Assembly (NCBI RefSeq): GCF_019239235.1 | Contig: NZ_JAAZTS010000002.1 | Coordinates: forward strand, 1-64,000 | Length of the DNA stretch: 64,000 nucleotides | DNA from: Caecibacteroides pullorum | GTDB lineage: Bacteria > Bacteroidota > Bacteroidia > Bacteroidales > Bacteroidaceae | Direction: 5' to 3' | Shown: positions 53,681 through 62,588 of the stretch, piece after piece | How the letters are laid out: each line of letters opens with the position of its first letter | Position numbering within the stretch: position 1 is the first letter of the stretch | The notes under the pieces: model-generated | Databases searched by the model: none | Told to the model about the DNA's origin: nothing | Seen by the model: the letters and a program-made list of their open reading frames with translations, nothing else | Position numbers and translations under genes: made by a program

Positions 53681-54289
53681 ATGGGAGCATTAATGAACAT
53701 CTTTTATCATTCACTGGGGAGTATGCTGGTGGGTGTGGTCTTGACCATCATTGGTATTATATTGATGTATGTGTTGATTCGCTTATGGTGGCGCAATTCG
53801 ACTTTTTCCATTGCCAGTATTGCTGTAGGCATTATCCTTTTTTTCTTTCTTTCTTTTCAATCAATTTTGCTTTGTGGTGCCATCACGATTAAGTCATATT
53901 GTGATGATGTTGAATTTTATGTAAATAAGTTGGTGCAGGATATACCTAGTACACAGGCTTTTTCGACGGAAGACAGTCAGGTGATTCTTGATCATATAAG
54001 TGAGGAATGGCCTTTAGTGGGATATTATGTGAATATGGCAGATTTCCAGGGTCATACTTCGGATACGATTGCTGAAGCCATGAGTGACGAGTTGCGGAGC
54101 TATATGAATTGGTTTATTTTCCGACGCATCTGTTGGTCGCTCTTGTTTGTGGTGGTAGGTGCCGTTATTGTAATAAAGACTATTTCGATCCGTAACGACA
54201 GCCATCGGAACGCCAGACGGGTGGGAGCTTCCTCCGGCAATCGGACTTCTGTAGGACATCCCAGCAGAAGACGTATGACAAGAAGATAA
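53681..54289 (+). CDS. Small membrane protein, first gene of the tubulin-like operon
   Basis: About 202 residues; ATG 53681 (MGALMNIFYHSLGS) preferred to the in-frame TTG at 53672. It has two N-terminal hydrophobic segments (MLVGVVLTIIGIILMYVLI; IASIAVGIILFFFLSFQSIL), a ~80-residue soluble region (DDVEFYVNKLVQDIPSTQAF) that should be extracytoplasmic, and a third segment (RICWSLLFVVVGAVIVI) followed by a very basic tail (SRRRMTRR). No family recognised. It lies 30 bases before the tubulin-like gene and may be its membrane anchor or receptor. The basic tail would face the cytoplasm. Confidence 0.75.
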   Translation: MGALMNIFYHSLGSMLVGVVLTIIGIILMYVLIRLWWRNSTFSIASIAVGIILFFFLSFQSILLCGAITIKSYCDDVEFYVNKLVQDIPSTQAFSTEDSQVILDHISEEWPLVGYYVNMADFQGHTSDTIAEAMSDELRSYMNWFIFRRICWSLLFVVVGAVIVIKTISIRNDSHRNARRVGASSGNRTSVGHPSRRRMTRR

Positions 54290-54319
54290 GTAAAGCATAT
54301 TAAATAAAATCAATAAGAT

Positions 54320-57300
54320 ATGACAAAGACAAATTATTGCAACAGCAACCACATTCTGGTTGGTTTGGGAGGTACGGGCGGCAAGATTCTTCGTGCCTTT
54401 AAGATGCGTATGTTTGAAGAATTTCCTACCCAGGAGGAACGTGAAAAGTTGCCAGTAGCGATTCTGTATGTAGACTCTACAGACGAAATGATGCCTAAGG
54501 ACGGGAAGGCCCGCCCGGACTTCAGAGTCATGGGGCAGGACGCTTCGTTTACGAACAATGAATTCCTGAATATCAAGGCTGTCGATGTTGAACATATTCT
54601 GAACCATATAAGTAATTATCCTTCTGTAAGAGGAATTGTAAACAATGTGGATGCGGTCCGATCGGCAATAGGCTCTTTGGGGCAGGCTGCCGGGCAGAAA
54701 CGTCGTGCCGGTCGTCTGTTGTTTGCAGCTAATGCAATCGGTTATGTAAATAGCCTGAGGGATGCGTATGCACGTTGTGAACGGGTGTCGGGCGATTCGA
54801 GCCGTACCAATATTCATATCTTTGCCGGACTCTGTGGCGGAACAGGATCGGGTTCGATTGTGGATGTCATTACTCAGTCCAGAAAAACATTCCCGAATGC
54901 TAAAATAGCCGTTTATGCCATGATTCCTGAGATGAACCTGCCCAAGAGCGATATGGATCAGGGACGTTATTACCAGAACGGATATGCGGCCATGAACGAG
55001 CTGAACGCTTTGCAGGCCGGACGCTGGAACCCGCAGGATGTTACAGGCGTGGGTGAGCTGGCATTGTATAACGACCGTGTAAAAGGTGTGGCAGACGGTT
55101 TGACGATTTACAGCAATGTCAACGAGAACGGTTTAACGATTAATTCGCTGACGGAATTGCCAAAGATCGTAAGCGATTATATTTTTGCCCGCATATTCTT
55201 CGTGAATGATGAAGACCAGATCAACGATGATATCATCCGAGCTTATAATTTTGAGAACATGGATGATTTTGCTTTGGAATATGACGAAGCGGCCAATCCC
55301 GGAAGCAACGGACGGATTCCTGTGGCACGAACCAAAAAAATAAATTCGTTTGGTATCAAACGCGTGATGTATCCTGAGCTTCGTATCCTGAAACATATTA
55401 CCTATACGGTAGGAGAAAGTATTCTGTATCAGTTCAAATACAATAACTGGCGTGAAAACCAGGGATTTGTCAATGAAGAAAAGAACAAGGACTATCGGAA
55501 GGAATATTTGAACAAGGACAATCTTTCCAATTGGATGCTGGACGATGCGCATCTGACATTGGATGTGAAGATCCTGGAATCGGATACGGATTATCCCCGT
55601 TTCAATGAATATTGGCATGACAAAGCCATCGGCTATGCGGAAGAGGCGAAGAAAGCCGATTGTCCGTTGAACGAGCTGGACAATATCATGGGCGAATTTT
55701 ATTTGCAACATTTCCGTGAAGAAGGTGTCGAAGCTTTCTTCAAGGGAAAAGAACGGGCGATCCCTGAGATGGCCAGAGAAATTCGCCATAAGATAGAAGC
55801 GGAACTGTTTGAGAAATGGAAAATCGGTGATGTGTCTATCGTCGAGCTGCAAAAGGTTTCTAAGTTGCTGTTGGAATGTGTGGGAGAGATCCGGACAGAT
55901 CTGGACAAGAAGGCCAATGATGAGAAAAACAACTATGAAATTTGCGATCAGGACCGTATAGCTACGGTAGAAGACTGGAGCCAGTTGGGTATTCTGCAGC
56001 GTATGGTAGGTAAGGGAGCACGCCTGTATGCCGACCATCAGAATATCCTGACTGATTACTATACTTCGAAAACAATGCTTCTGGCCTGGGAATTCGCCAA
56101 GAAACTGGCCGCGAAACTCGCTGTGGAGCTGGGTAAGATGGATGCGGATATCTCGGCGTTCGGTCAAAAGATCAATGATGCCATAGAGGAAACTGAACGA
56201 CTGGTTACAGCCCAACGGAAAGTGAACAAGGGGCTGGAAGACATGAAGGGAGCCATCATCGAGGTTAGTGAGGACGATACGATGAGCGAATTTGAAACGG
56301 ACCTCAGGACGGATAAACTGGATATGCCTAATATCGCCAGACAATTGCGTGATTCGATTCTTCCAAAGACTGAATTTATCAACTTTGGAAATCTGGCCAA
56401 TGAAATCAGCATCGATGACATCAAGGATGCTTTCGATGTTAAATTGACCCAGATCGTGAAGACTAAACACGATGAAAAAGCGAATAGCGACAGGAAGGTG
56501 CTGGGCCTGAATATCCTGACACAATTGCAGCAGAAACTGAAGACGGATGATGACATCAAGTTCTTCGCTTCGAAGATTGTAAGTCAGAGTGGAGTGTATC
56601 TGAGGCTTAACAACGATCAGGTACAGTTGCATCTGCGTAACAACGAAGGGAATCTGAGTCCTACCAATCCTGCCAGCATCAATAAAAAAGCGATATTGGT
56701 GTCGATCCCTTCGCCCGATGATAATGAGAATCTGAAGAAATTTGCGGATAAGCTGGAGGCTGCTTTCAAGAACTCGTTCAATCAAAGTACTGCACGTACA
56801 ACCATCACGGTTAACCGAAAGAGTCCGCGTAAGGATGAGTTGTCTATTATTACGGTGGCTTATTGCTTCCCGGTACGTGCCATTGAGTGGATGGAACCCT
56901 ATAAAAAACGCTATGAGCAATTCTTGCATACCGGAAATGTGGCAACGGATGCTAGCAACGCGATCTTGCTGCATAGCGAGGGCGATGGAAGCCAGTTCCC
57001 TTCTCTGTTTGCTGTAGACAATGCTGAAGAAATAGCTGCAAAAGCTGCTTTGGAGGCTCAGCAGGCCCAACAAGCTCAGCAAGCCCAGCAGGCTGGCATG
57101 GCAGGAATGGCCGGTATGGCGGGGGTACAGCAACCCGGTGCCTTCACCCAGCCGACAATGATGCCGCCTCAGACTCCTCAGCCGCCTACGTTTGGCGGAG
57201 CACCTGTTCCTCCTCCTGTTACACCGGCTATCTCTTTATTTATAGCTGTGGGTGGCCAACAATACGGTCCGTACAATATGGATATGTGCAGACAGATGGT

Positions 57301-57469
57301 GGCTGGAGGTCAGCTGACACCGCAAACCATGGTATGGATGGAAGGACTGCCGGCTTGGGCTCCTGCAGGAACGGTTCCGGTTCTTCAGGCATTGTTTGCG
57401 CCTCCGGTAGCACCTTCGATGCCACCTCTGCCTCCTACCAATGGCTCGGTGCCTCCTCCCCTGATGTAA
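54320..57469 (+). CDS. Tubulin/FtsZ-like protein with C-terminal GYF_2 domain
   Basis: 1049 residues. The N-terminal ~450 are of the tubulin-like (Pfam Tubulin_2 type) family: ILVGLGGTGGKILRAF at 12-27, then the GTP-binding 'tubulin signature' CGGTGSGSIVD at about 172-182, the counterpart of FtsZ GGGTGTG. Then come long helical parts (about 480-900). A Gln/Ala-rich run (QQAQQAQQAQQAG, then MAGMAGMAG) and a Pro-rich linker lead to a GYF_2/DUF4339 domain at about 975-1030 (VGGQQYGPYNMDMCRQMVAG, VWMEGLPAWAPAG). GYF-type domains bind Pro-rich peptides; the last ~25 residues are Pro-rich. No membrane segment. Whether it polymerises or hydrolyses GTP is unknown. Confidence 0.85.
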   Translation: MTKTNYCNSNHILVGLGGTGGKILRAFKMRMFEEFPTQEEREKLPVAILYVDSTDEMMPKDGKARPDFRVMGQDASFTNNEFLNIKAVDVEHILNHISNYPSVRGIVNNVDAVRSAIGSLGQAAGQKRRAGRLLFAANAIGYVNSLRDAYARCERVSGDSSRTNIHIFAGLCGGTGSGSIVDVITQSRKTFPNAKIAVYAMIPEMNLPKSDMDQGRYYQNGYAAMNELNALQAGRWNPQDVTGVGELALYNDRVKGVADGLTIYSNVNENGLTINSLTELPKIVSDYIFARIFFVNDEDQINDDIIRAYNFENMDDFALEYDEAANPGSNGRIPVARTKKINSFGIKRVMYPELRILKHITYTVGESILYQFKYNNWRENQGFVNEEKNKDYRKEYLNKDNLSNWMLDDAHLTLDVKILESDTDYPRFNEYWHDKAIGYAEEAKKADCPLNELDNIMGEFYLQHFREEGVEAFFKGKERAIPEMAREIRHKIEAELFEKWKIGDVSIVELQKVSKLLLECVGEIRTDLDKKANDEKNNYEICDQDRIATVEDWSQLGILQRMVGKGARLYADHQNILTDYYTSKTMLLAWEFAKKLAAKLAVELGKMDADISAFGQKINDAIEETERLVTAQRKVNKGLEDMKGAIIEVSEDDTMSEFETDLRTDKLDMPNIARQLRDSILPKTEFINFGNLANEISIDDIKDAFDVKLTQIVKTKHDEKANSDRKVLGLNILTQLQQKLKTDDDIKFFASKIVSQSGVYLRLNNDQVQLHLRNNEGNLSPTNPASINKKAILVSIPSPDDNENLKKFADKLEAAFKNSFNQSTARTTITVNRKSPRKDELSIITVAYCFPVRAIEWMEPYKKRYEQFLHTGNVATDASNAILLHSEGDGSQFPSLFAVDNAEEIAAKAALEAQQAQQAQQAQQAGMAGMAGMAGVQQPGAFTQPTMMPPQTPQPPTFGGAPVPPPVTPAISLFIAVGGQQYGPYNMDMCRQMVAGGQLTPQTMVWMEGLPAWAPAGTVPVLQALFAPPVAPSMPPLPPTNGSVPPPLM

Positions 57470-57516
57470 AAAAGTAAGCTAGTGAAATATAATAAAGTAA
57501 TAAATAATATAGTAAT

Positions 57517-58140
57517 ATGGTAAGATCTGGTAATTCGGAACATGTACGTTTCAGATATGGTATGTGTCTGAATGAAAATTGTTCTAAATGTAAATCGAAA
57601 GAAGTTCAAACGATTTCAGCTCGTAAGGATTTTGTATGTAGTGAATGCGGAAAGGCTTTGCGTGAGTGTCCTCCTCCGGCACGTAGTAAAAATAAACTGA
57701 TAATGATTATCGTTGCAGTGGTGGTGGTTGCGGCAGGTGTCATTGTGGGAATCAAATTGTGTGGTTCAAAGACTCCCGAAGTTACAACTCCTCCAACGGA
57801 GACTCCGAAGGGAGTAGATACGACAAACGTGGCAAATCCACAGCCGATAGATACGCCTGAGGTAGAAAAAAAGGAACCTGTGAAAGTGGATCCTCCGAAA
57901 CCGATTACAGGACGGGGAACTGTAGACTTGGGTTATGGCATTTATACCGGTGAACTGAAGAACGGAGTTCCTCATGGACATGGAGTCATCAAGTATACAC
58001 AAAAACATAAGATTGTCAGCTCCAAAGATTTTGTGGCCAATCCGGGTGATGAATTCGAAGCTGATTTCCGTGACGGACGTGTGAGCGGAAATATCGGTTA
58101 TTGGTCTCACGATGGCAATAAAACTGCAATCAAACCCTGA
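57517..58140 (+). CDS. Zinc-ribbon, transmembrane, MORN-repeat protein
   Basis: 207 residues in three parts: a cytoplasmic zinc ribbon (CLNENCSKCKS and CSECGKALREC, two Cys pairs, about 17-50), a basic stop (ARSKNK) and one transmembrane helix (IMIIVAVVVVAAGVIVGI, about 62-80), a Pro/Thr-rich spacer, and a MORN-type C-terminus (YGIYTGELKNGVPHGHGVIK, about 146-165, with a second weaker unit). By the positive-inside rule the ribbon is inside and the MORN part outside. A protein that crosses the membrane and has a nucleic-acid- or protein-binding head is a natural link between the tubulin-like protein and the exported proteins. Its stop overlaps the next start. Confidence 0.8.
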   Translation: MVRSGNSEHVRFRYGMCLNENCSKCKSKEVQTISARKDFVCSECGKALRECPPPARSKNKLIMIIVAVVVVAAGVIVGIKLCGSKTPEVTTPPTETPKGVDTTNVANPQPIDTPEVEKKEPVKVDPPKPITGRGTVDLGYGIYTGELKNGVPHGHGVIKYTQKHKIVSSKDFVANPGDEFEADFRDGRVSGNIGYWSHDGNKTAIKP

Positions 58141-59249
58141 TGATGAAGAGGATAATCCTTTATGGGATCGTTTTGGCATTTACGATACAGGTAAATGCCA
58201 AAACTTCTTTCCGTACCGAACGGTTGAAGACAATTGCCGGTATGGTGAAACTTAATGTGCCTGACAATTTGGAGAAACATTTGACGATTGACAGTTTGGG
58301 CAGGTATAAGAACAAACCCGTAAAATTGAAAACCAACAGTTTCGGGGATGTATCTCATATTGGATATAAGCTTTTTAATGGCAGAACGGATGGGACTCAT
58401 GATCCGATGATGCCTTTTTTTGATTTCATCGAGCGCTATTTCCTGGAGCTCGATTTGGAACTCGACGGGAAGAAGCCTGCGGAACGGATATTTCTGGATA
58501 AGGTAGAATGTATCCGTGGAAATATTGCTATGCGGCATAAGGTAACGGACCGGACGGGTTTCAGTATCAAGCATGTCGGACGACGTGCATATACCATTCA
58601 GTGGGTTCTTGATAAGGATACGTTGGAATTGTTTGTCCCGGCAGATTGCCAGCTGATTCTGGGAGCGAATGCTGTGGAACTGGAAACAATTTTTGAACGG
58701 GACCTTAAACGGGTGGTCCCTTCTGCTTTTGATTGTGACTGGGCAGAAGAAGACGTGTCTTTATCCGATGATGGACTTTCCGTTGCAAATCCGGGAAGTT
58801 ATTTAAGCGATGAAATAAAGAGTGATCTTTATCTTCAAAAGAAAGAAGGCAAATGGGCCTTGATAACGGATGCGGAACATCCGATCGAGAGTATCAAAAA
58901 CATCTTGTTGACAGGCTGCTTTACGCGTGATATAGCAATGGCTTTGACAATAGACCGTTACGGATATCGGAAGACGTCGCTGAGCATTACGCTGCAACAG
59001 TTTGTGGAATATTGCCGGCTGGATGGTTGTGTGCTGTATGTGGGTATAAAAACACATACCGCAGACAACGTTACAGCTACGATTTTTGCACTGAACAATG
59101 AATTAGGATATAATCACGTTTTGGCCGTTAATTTTCCTACTGGCATATTGTCCGGGAGGCAGAATTCAATCACCGGGACATCGTATGTCTATATTCCGTT
59201 GCAAAATGTGACAGAAGATTTTTTTATGCAAAAGATGAAAGAAAAGTAA
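58140..59249 (+). CDS. Exported protein of unknown function (369 aa)
   Basis: Starts in the overlap TGATG (ATG 58140 or 58143); signal peptide MKRIILYGIVLAFTIQVNAK. The mature part has no recognised domain; the first ~150 residues contain KLNVPDNLEKHLTIDSLGRY and ERYFLELDLELDGKKPAER, the second half reads as alternating strands and helices (SITLQQFVEYCRLDGCVLYV). It must act in the periplasm or beyond. Tight linkage to the zinc-ribbon/MORN gene suggests that it belongs to the same complex. Confidence 0.75.
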   Translation: MMKRIILYGIVLAFTIQVNAKTSFRTERLKTIAGMVKLNVPDNLEKHLTIDSLGRYKNKPVKLKTNSFGDVSHIGYKLFNGRTDGTHDPMMPFFDFIERYFLELDLELDGKKPAERIFLDKVECIRGNIAMRHKVTDRTGFSIKHVGRRAYTIQWVLDKDTLELFVPADCQLILGANAVELETIFERDLKRVVPSAFDCDWAEEDVSLSDDGLSVANPGSYLSDEIKSDLYLQKKEGKWALITDAEHPIESIKNILLTGCFTRDIAMALTIDRYGYRKTSLSITLQQFVEYCRLDGCVLYVGIKTHTADNVTATIFALNNELGYNHVLAVNFPTGILSGRQNSITGTSYVYIPLQNVTEDFFMQKMKEK

Positions 59250-59250
59250 A

Positions 59251-59931
59251 ATGAAAAAGAGATTATTATTCATACCGTTATTATTGTTTTGTATAGGAAT
59301 TCAGGCTGATGATACAGAAAGCGTAAAAAAACAGATTAACAGCATTAAAAAAGACAGTCAGTATATTTATGCGGATGTTACAGCTGGTTCTGTTGAAGAT
59401 GCTAAAGAACTGGCGGAAGAAGCGCTGTATACGAATATCAATGAATGGTCGGCTAATCAAAAAAAGCTTGGCAAGAATGGGGCGTCGGATGCCCATAAGG
59501 AAAAGTGGACTACCATTGTGATACCCCGAGGAAACATGTTCCGTTCGTTTATGTATGTGCAGAAGCTTGATTTGTTGAAGGAAGGGAGTGCTGAAAGCCA
59601 GTCGGAGCTACCCAAGCAGGAGGTCGCTTCGGCTACACCGTCTGCATCGACATTTCCCGATGTTGTCATGGACATCGCTTCGTGTACGGAATATGCTGAT
59701 CTGGCAGCCAAGATAACGAATCTGAAAGAAGCAGGAAAGATCAGCAAATATGGTCGTTATGCTTCGTTGGACAATCCGCAGGATTATTACCTGGCCATAT
59801 ATAACCGGGAAGGAAAAATTGTTGCCGTCTTATCAGCGGGCACTGATCGTGTCAATGTGCAGACAAAGCAGGCTGACAGTGAAAAGAATTATAAAGGATG
59901 TGGCGCTATTGGTTTTAAAATGACAAATTGA
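59251..59931 (+). CDS. Exported protein of unknown function (226 aa)
   Basis: Signal peptide MKKRLLFIPLLLFCIGIQAD, one base after the previous stop. The mature protein has a helical Glu/Lys-rich first half (DSQYIYADVTAGSVEDAKEL) and a second half with GKISKYGRYASLDNPQDYYL and IYNREGKIVAVLSAG, which look like a small alpha/beta domain. A similar arrangement is seen in no family I can name. Its stop is eight bases before the next start. Confidence 0.75.
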   Translation: MKKRLLFIPLLLFCIGIQADDTESVKKQINSIKKDSQYIYADVTAGSVEDAKELAEEALYTNINEWSANQKKLGKNGASDAHKEKWTTIVIPRGNMFRSFMYVQKLDLLKEGSAESQSELPKQEVASATPSASTFPDVVMDIASCTEYADLAAKITNLKEAGKISKYGRYASLDNPQDYYLAIYNREGKIVAVLSAGTDRVNVQTKQADSEKNYKGCGAIGFKMTN

Positions 59932-59939
59932 ATAAAACA

Positions 59940-60947
59940 ATGAAAAATAGAATCGTTTGTATATTGTTATTGGGATGGCTTAATGTGGTGATGTGCTGGG
60001 CTTCTGTAACAGTGACTCTTACCGTGGACGAAATGATGCCGGCTCCGGCCGCCTTAAAGACTGCGGAAAAGAATCTGTCGATTGTCCTGAGCGAGATCAA
60101 CCGGGCTCAAAAGGCGAAGGAGATATTGGTTACCAAGCATTTGCCGATGGATGATTTTTCTTTGAAATCTCTTATAAACTTGTGGGCTGTGACTCCTTTT
60201 TATTGCGATGATAGCGAAGTCGTAGAGCGGTGCTGGGTGTTCAAGGATGGAACAATGATGGTCAGCCATATCCCCTTGATTATAACGCCGGAAGATGAGA
60301 ACTTCGGTTTCGGAACTTATCAGGAGGCAGTCGTTGAATTTGATAAATACGGAAGGCTGACCGATTTCCGCTTTGCACTTGATGCACACATGGCGGAAAG
60401 CATGGAACGGTGTGGGTCGGTCGTTGAAAAAGAAACGCGGATGATTATTCTGCAATATGTAGAGCGTTTCCGTACAGCCTATAACAAAAAGGATATAGCG
60501 ACGATTGAACAGATGTTCAGCGACGACGCTTTGATTATTACCGGAAAGGTGACAATGAGCAGAGCCAGCGAAATGCAGCCTGCAGTAGCGAAGGTTGAAT
60601 ATACGAAGCAGAACAAAGAGCAATATATACGTAACTTGAAATTGGCATTTGCCCGGAACAAATGGATTGACGTGAAATTCAGCCAGATAGGTGAAAATGG
60701 AGAAACGGGTGGATGCGGAGGTATCACACGTTCGAAAGTTGATCCGACGAAATATGGGGTACGCTTGCGTCAGGAATGGCGATCGAGTACCTATAGTGAT
60801 GAAGGATACTTGTTCCTCTTGTGGGAGTTTCCTAAAGATGGGGGAGATCCTATCATTCATATCCGTACATGGCAACCTCAATGGGTCGGAGGAAAGGAGC
60901 AAAAACCCGATGATGATATTTCTACATTAGGAGCATTTGATTTGTAA
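59940..60947 (+). CDS. Exported protein with an NTF2-like domain
   Basis: 335 residues; ATG 59940 (MKNRIVCILLLGWLNVVMCWA, signal peptide), not the TTG at 59928. The middle (about 165-300) has the pattern of an NTF2/SnoaL-like fold: ILQYVERFRTAYNKKDIATI, EQMFSDDALIITGKV, and later YIRNLKLAFARNKWIDVKFS, then VRLRQEWRSSTYSDEGYLFL. Such domains are cone-shaped ligand- or protein-binding modules. The N-terminal ~110 residues are unassigned. It is one of five exported products in the operon. Confidence 0.75.
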   Translation: MKNRIVCILLLGWLNVVMCWASVTVTLTVDEMMPAPAALKTAEKNLSIVLSEINRAQKAKEILVTKHLPMDDFSLKSLINLWAVTPFYCDDSEVVERCWVFKDGTMMVSHIPLIITPEDENFGFGTYQEAVVEFDKYGRLTDFRFALDAHMAESMERCGSVVEKETRMIILQYVERFRTAYNKKDIATIEQMFSDDALIITGKVTMSRASEMQPAVAKVEYTKQNKEQYIRNLKLAFARNKWIDVKFSQIGENGETGGCGGITRSKVDPTKYGVRLRQEWRSSTYSDEGYLFLLWEFPKDGGDPIIHIRTWQPQWVGGKEQKPDDDISTLGAFDL

Positions 60948-60963
60948 CCACGTAAACAGCACT

Positions 60964-62553
60964 ATGAGTATGAAGAAAATCGTCTGTCTGTTATTGCTGT
61001 CAGTCGCACTTTGTGAAATGGCGTTGGCGCAATCTCAATACATCTCTTACAAGCCGTTGGAGAAGGAAAATAGGGAAGCTCAGTTGCTTGATATGGGGGG
61101 AATTCTGGTCTATTCCAAACGAGGCGATCTGGTCATTACACTTACTAATGTGAAAAATCCTATTATCAAACGAAACGGAGTGAATGAAGAAGGATTGTAT
61201 GAATATGAGATTCTGATAGATCCTTCTGCGGAGACAAGTCAACCCAAACTGGAAATCAGTAAGCGTGGAGACATAAACCGCACAACGATTATGGCCAGTC
61301 TTCAGCCTAATTACTATAAAGCGTATCTGATTGAGGAAGTAGAAAAACCTATCCGCGTTGAGGACCAGACCAGGAGCCAGGATGTGATTCTGGATGAGAA
61401 ACTGGCCGAAATAGAAATAGAAACTCCTTTGCAAGACTTGCAAGTGGCTTTCTCGGAGGCTTTGCATGCTGAAAAAGAAACGAAACGGAAGGAGAATGAT
61501 AATAGCGTTTTTGTGACTACCATAAAGATTCCTGTGGCTAATCTGAAAGAAGCGGAAACAAAATTGGAAGAAGCGGTGAAAAAGCGCGATGAGCTTTATA
61601 ATAAGATGCTTGATCCCTCAGCCAAAGTTTCAGAAGAAGAGGAGCAAATGTACGATAAGCTGGATAGAGAAGAGATACCGGCGTTGGAAGCTCTTGTGAA
61701 AGAAATGAATACGATAGAAGTTTTTGCACAGGGTACTAATCGTGTAAGCATTGATATCACAGGAATCGGGCCAAGAAGTAAGCGACGTTATGGAGTCATC
61801 GTACTAATAAAGAAAGAAATTGTTCATGTAACGGAATATGATGCAATGCTGGCAGAAGGTGTACGTCAGTGGAATAACCGCGACTATAAGGCTGCCAAAA
61901 CGGCTTTTGTGAGTGCGTTGAATGCAAAAGATGCACCTGCTGACAAGTCATTGGTTCGAAGTAATATCGCAGACTGTGACTCTTGCTTGATTTATAATAA
62001 GTATACAAGTTACGCATTGAACCGTATGGCAGAACTAAAAAAACAGGGACATGCTACACAAGATGAAGTGAAAGAATATGCTTCATCTGCACTTGAATTC
62101 ATACAGATCCTGAATAATTATAATCCGTGTGAGTTTTATACCAAGATTATTGATAAACTGGAAAAAATGATTGAAAACATTCCATTGGTTATCAAATTTA
62201 CGGTGGCACAATGGGTGAGAGGCGCTACTGGTTTTCATCAGGGCGATGAAATGAAAGGAGTGGAAGTATGGGTTAATAACGGCTTAAGGCATCCGGAAAA
62301 GAAGGAATATCAGTCTGAAAGACGATTTAAGAAGTTGACAGAAGGTTCTGCATTCTACAGACGGATTGGTGAAACGGACGCACAAGGTACTATTGTGGTG
62401 GATTTGGACCGTAAAGCGTTGCCACGAGGCTTTTTCTTTCATTCAAAAGAAACTGGTAAAATCGAATATGTCAATATGAGTAAAATAACTCGTGACTCGA
62501 AAAATGATTATCAGATGAGACAATTTCGTGTAATGATGTACACTAAAGATTAA
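60964..62553 (+). CDS. Exported coiled-coil and TPR-like protein (529 aa)
   Basis: Start at ATG 60964 (MSMKKIVCLLLLSVALCEMALAQ, signal peptide). The first ~190 residues are unassigned, a coiled coil follows (about 185-245, ETKLEEAVKKRDELYNKMLD), then a TPR-like pair (AEGVRQWNNRDYKAAKTAFV, ~300-350), and a C-terminal beta-rich domain (about 410-529) with FTVAQWVRGATGFHQGDE and GTIVVDLDRKALPRGFFFH. A scaffold function in the periplasm is plausible. No catalytic motif seen. Confidence 0.75.
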   Translation: MSMKKIVCLLLLSVALCEMALAQSQYISYKPLEKENREAQLLDMGGILVYSKRGDLVITLTNVKNPIIKRNGVNEEGLYEYEILIDPSAETSQPKLEISKRGDINRTTIMASLQPNYYKAYLIEEVEKPIRVEDQTRSQDVILDEKLAEIEIETPLQDLQVAFSEALHAEKETKRKENDNSVFVTTIKIPVANLKEAETKLEEAVKKRDELYNKMLDPSAKVSEEEEQMYDKLDREEIPALEALVKEMNTIEVFAQGTNRVSIDITGIGPRSKRRYGVIVLIKKEIVHVTEYDAMLAEGVRQWNNRDYKAAKTAFVSALNAKDAPADKSLVRSNIADCDSCLIYNKYTSYALNRMAELKKQGHATQDEVKEYASSALEFIQILNNYNPCEFYTKIIDKLEKMIENIPLVIKFTVAQWVRGATGFHQGDEMKGVEVWVNNGLRHPEKKEYQSERRFKKLTEGSAFYRRIGETDAQGTIVVDLDRKALPRGFFFHSKETGKIEYVNMSKITRDSKNDYQMRQFRVMMYTKD

Positions 62554-62588
62554 ATATTTGTTTAACCTATTATTAAAAAACTAATTCA

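Noticed and set aside
55133..57133. A 666-codon open frame on the minus strand opposite the tubulin-like gene
   Set aside because: The plus strand carries the tubulin signature and GYF_2; the minus frame has no recognisable domain.
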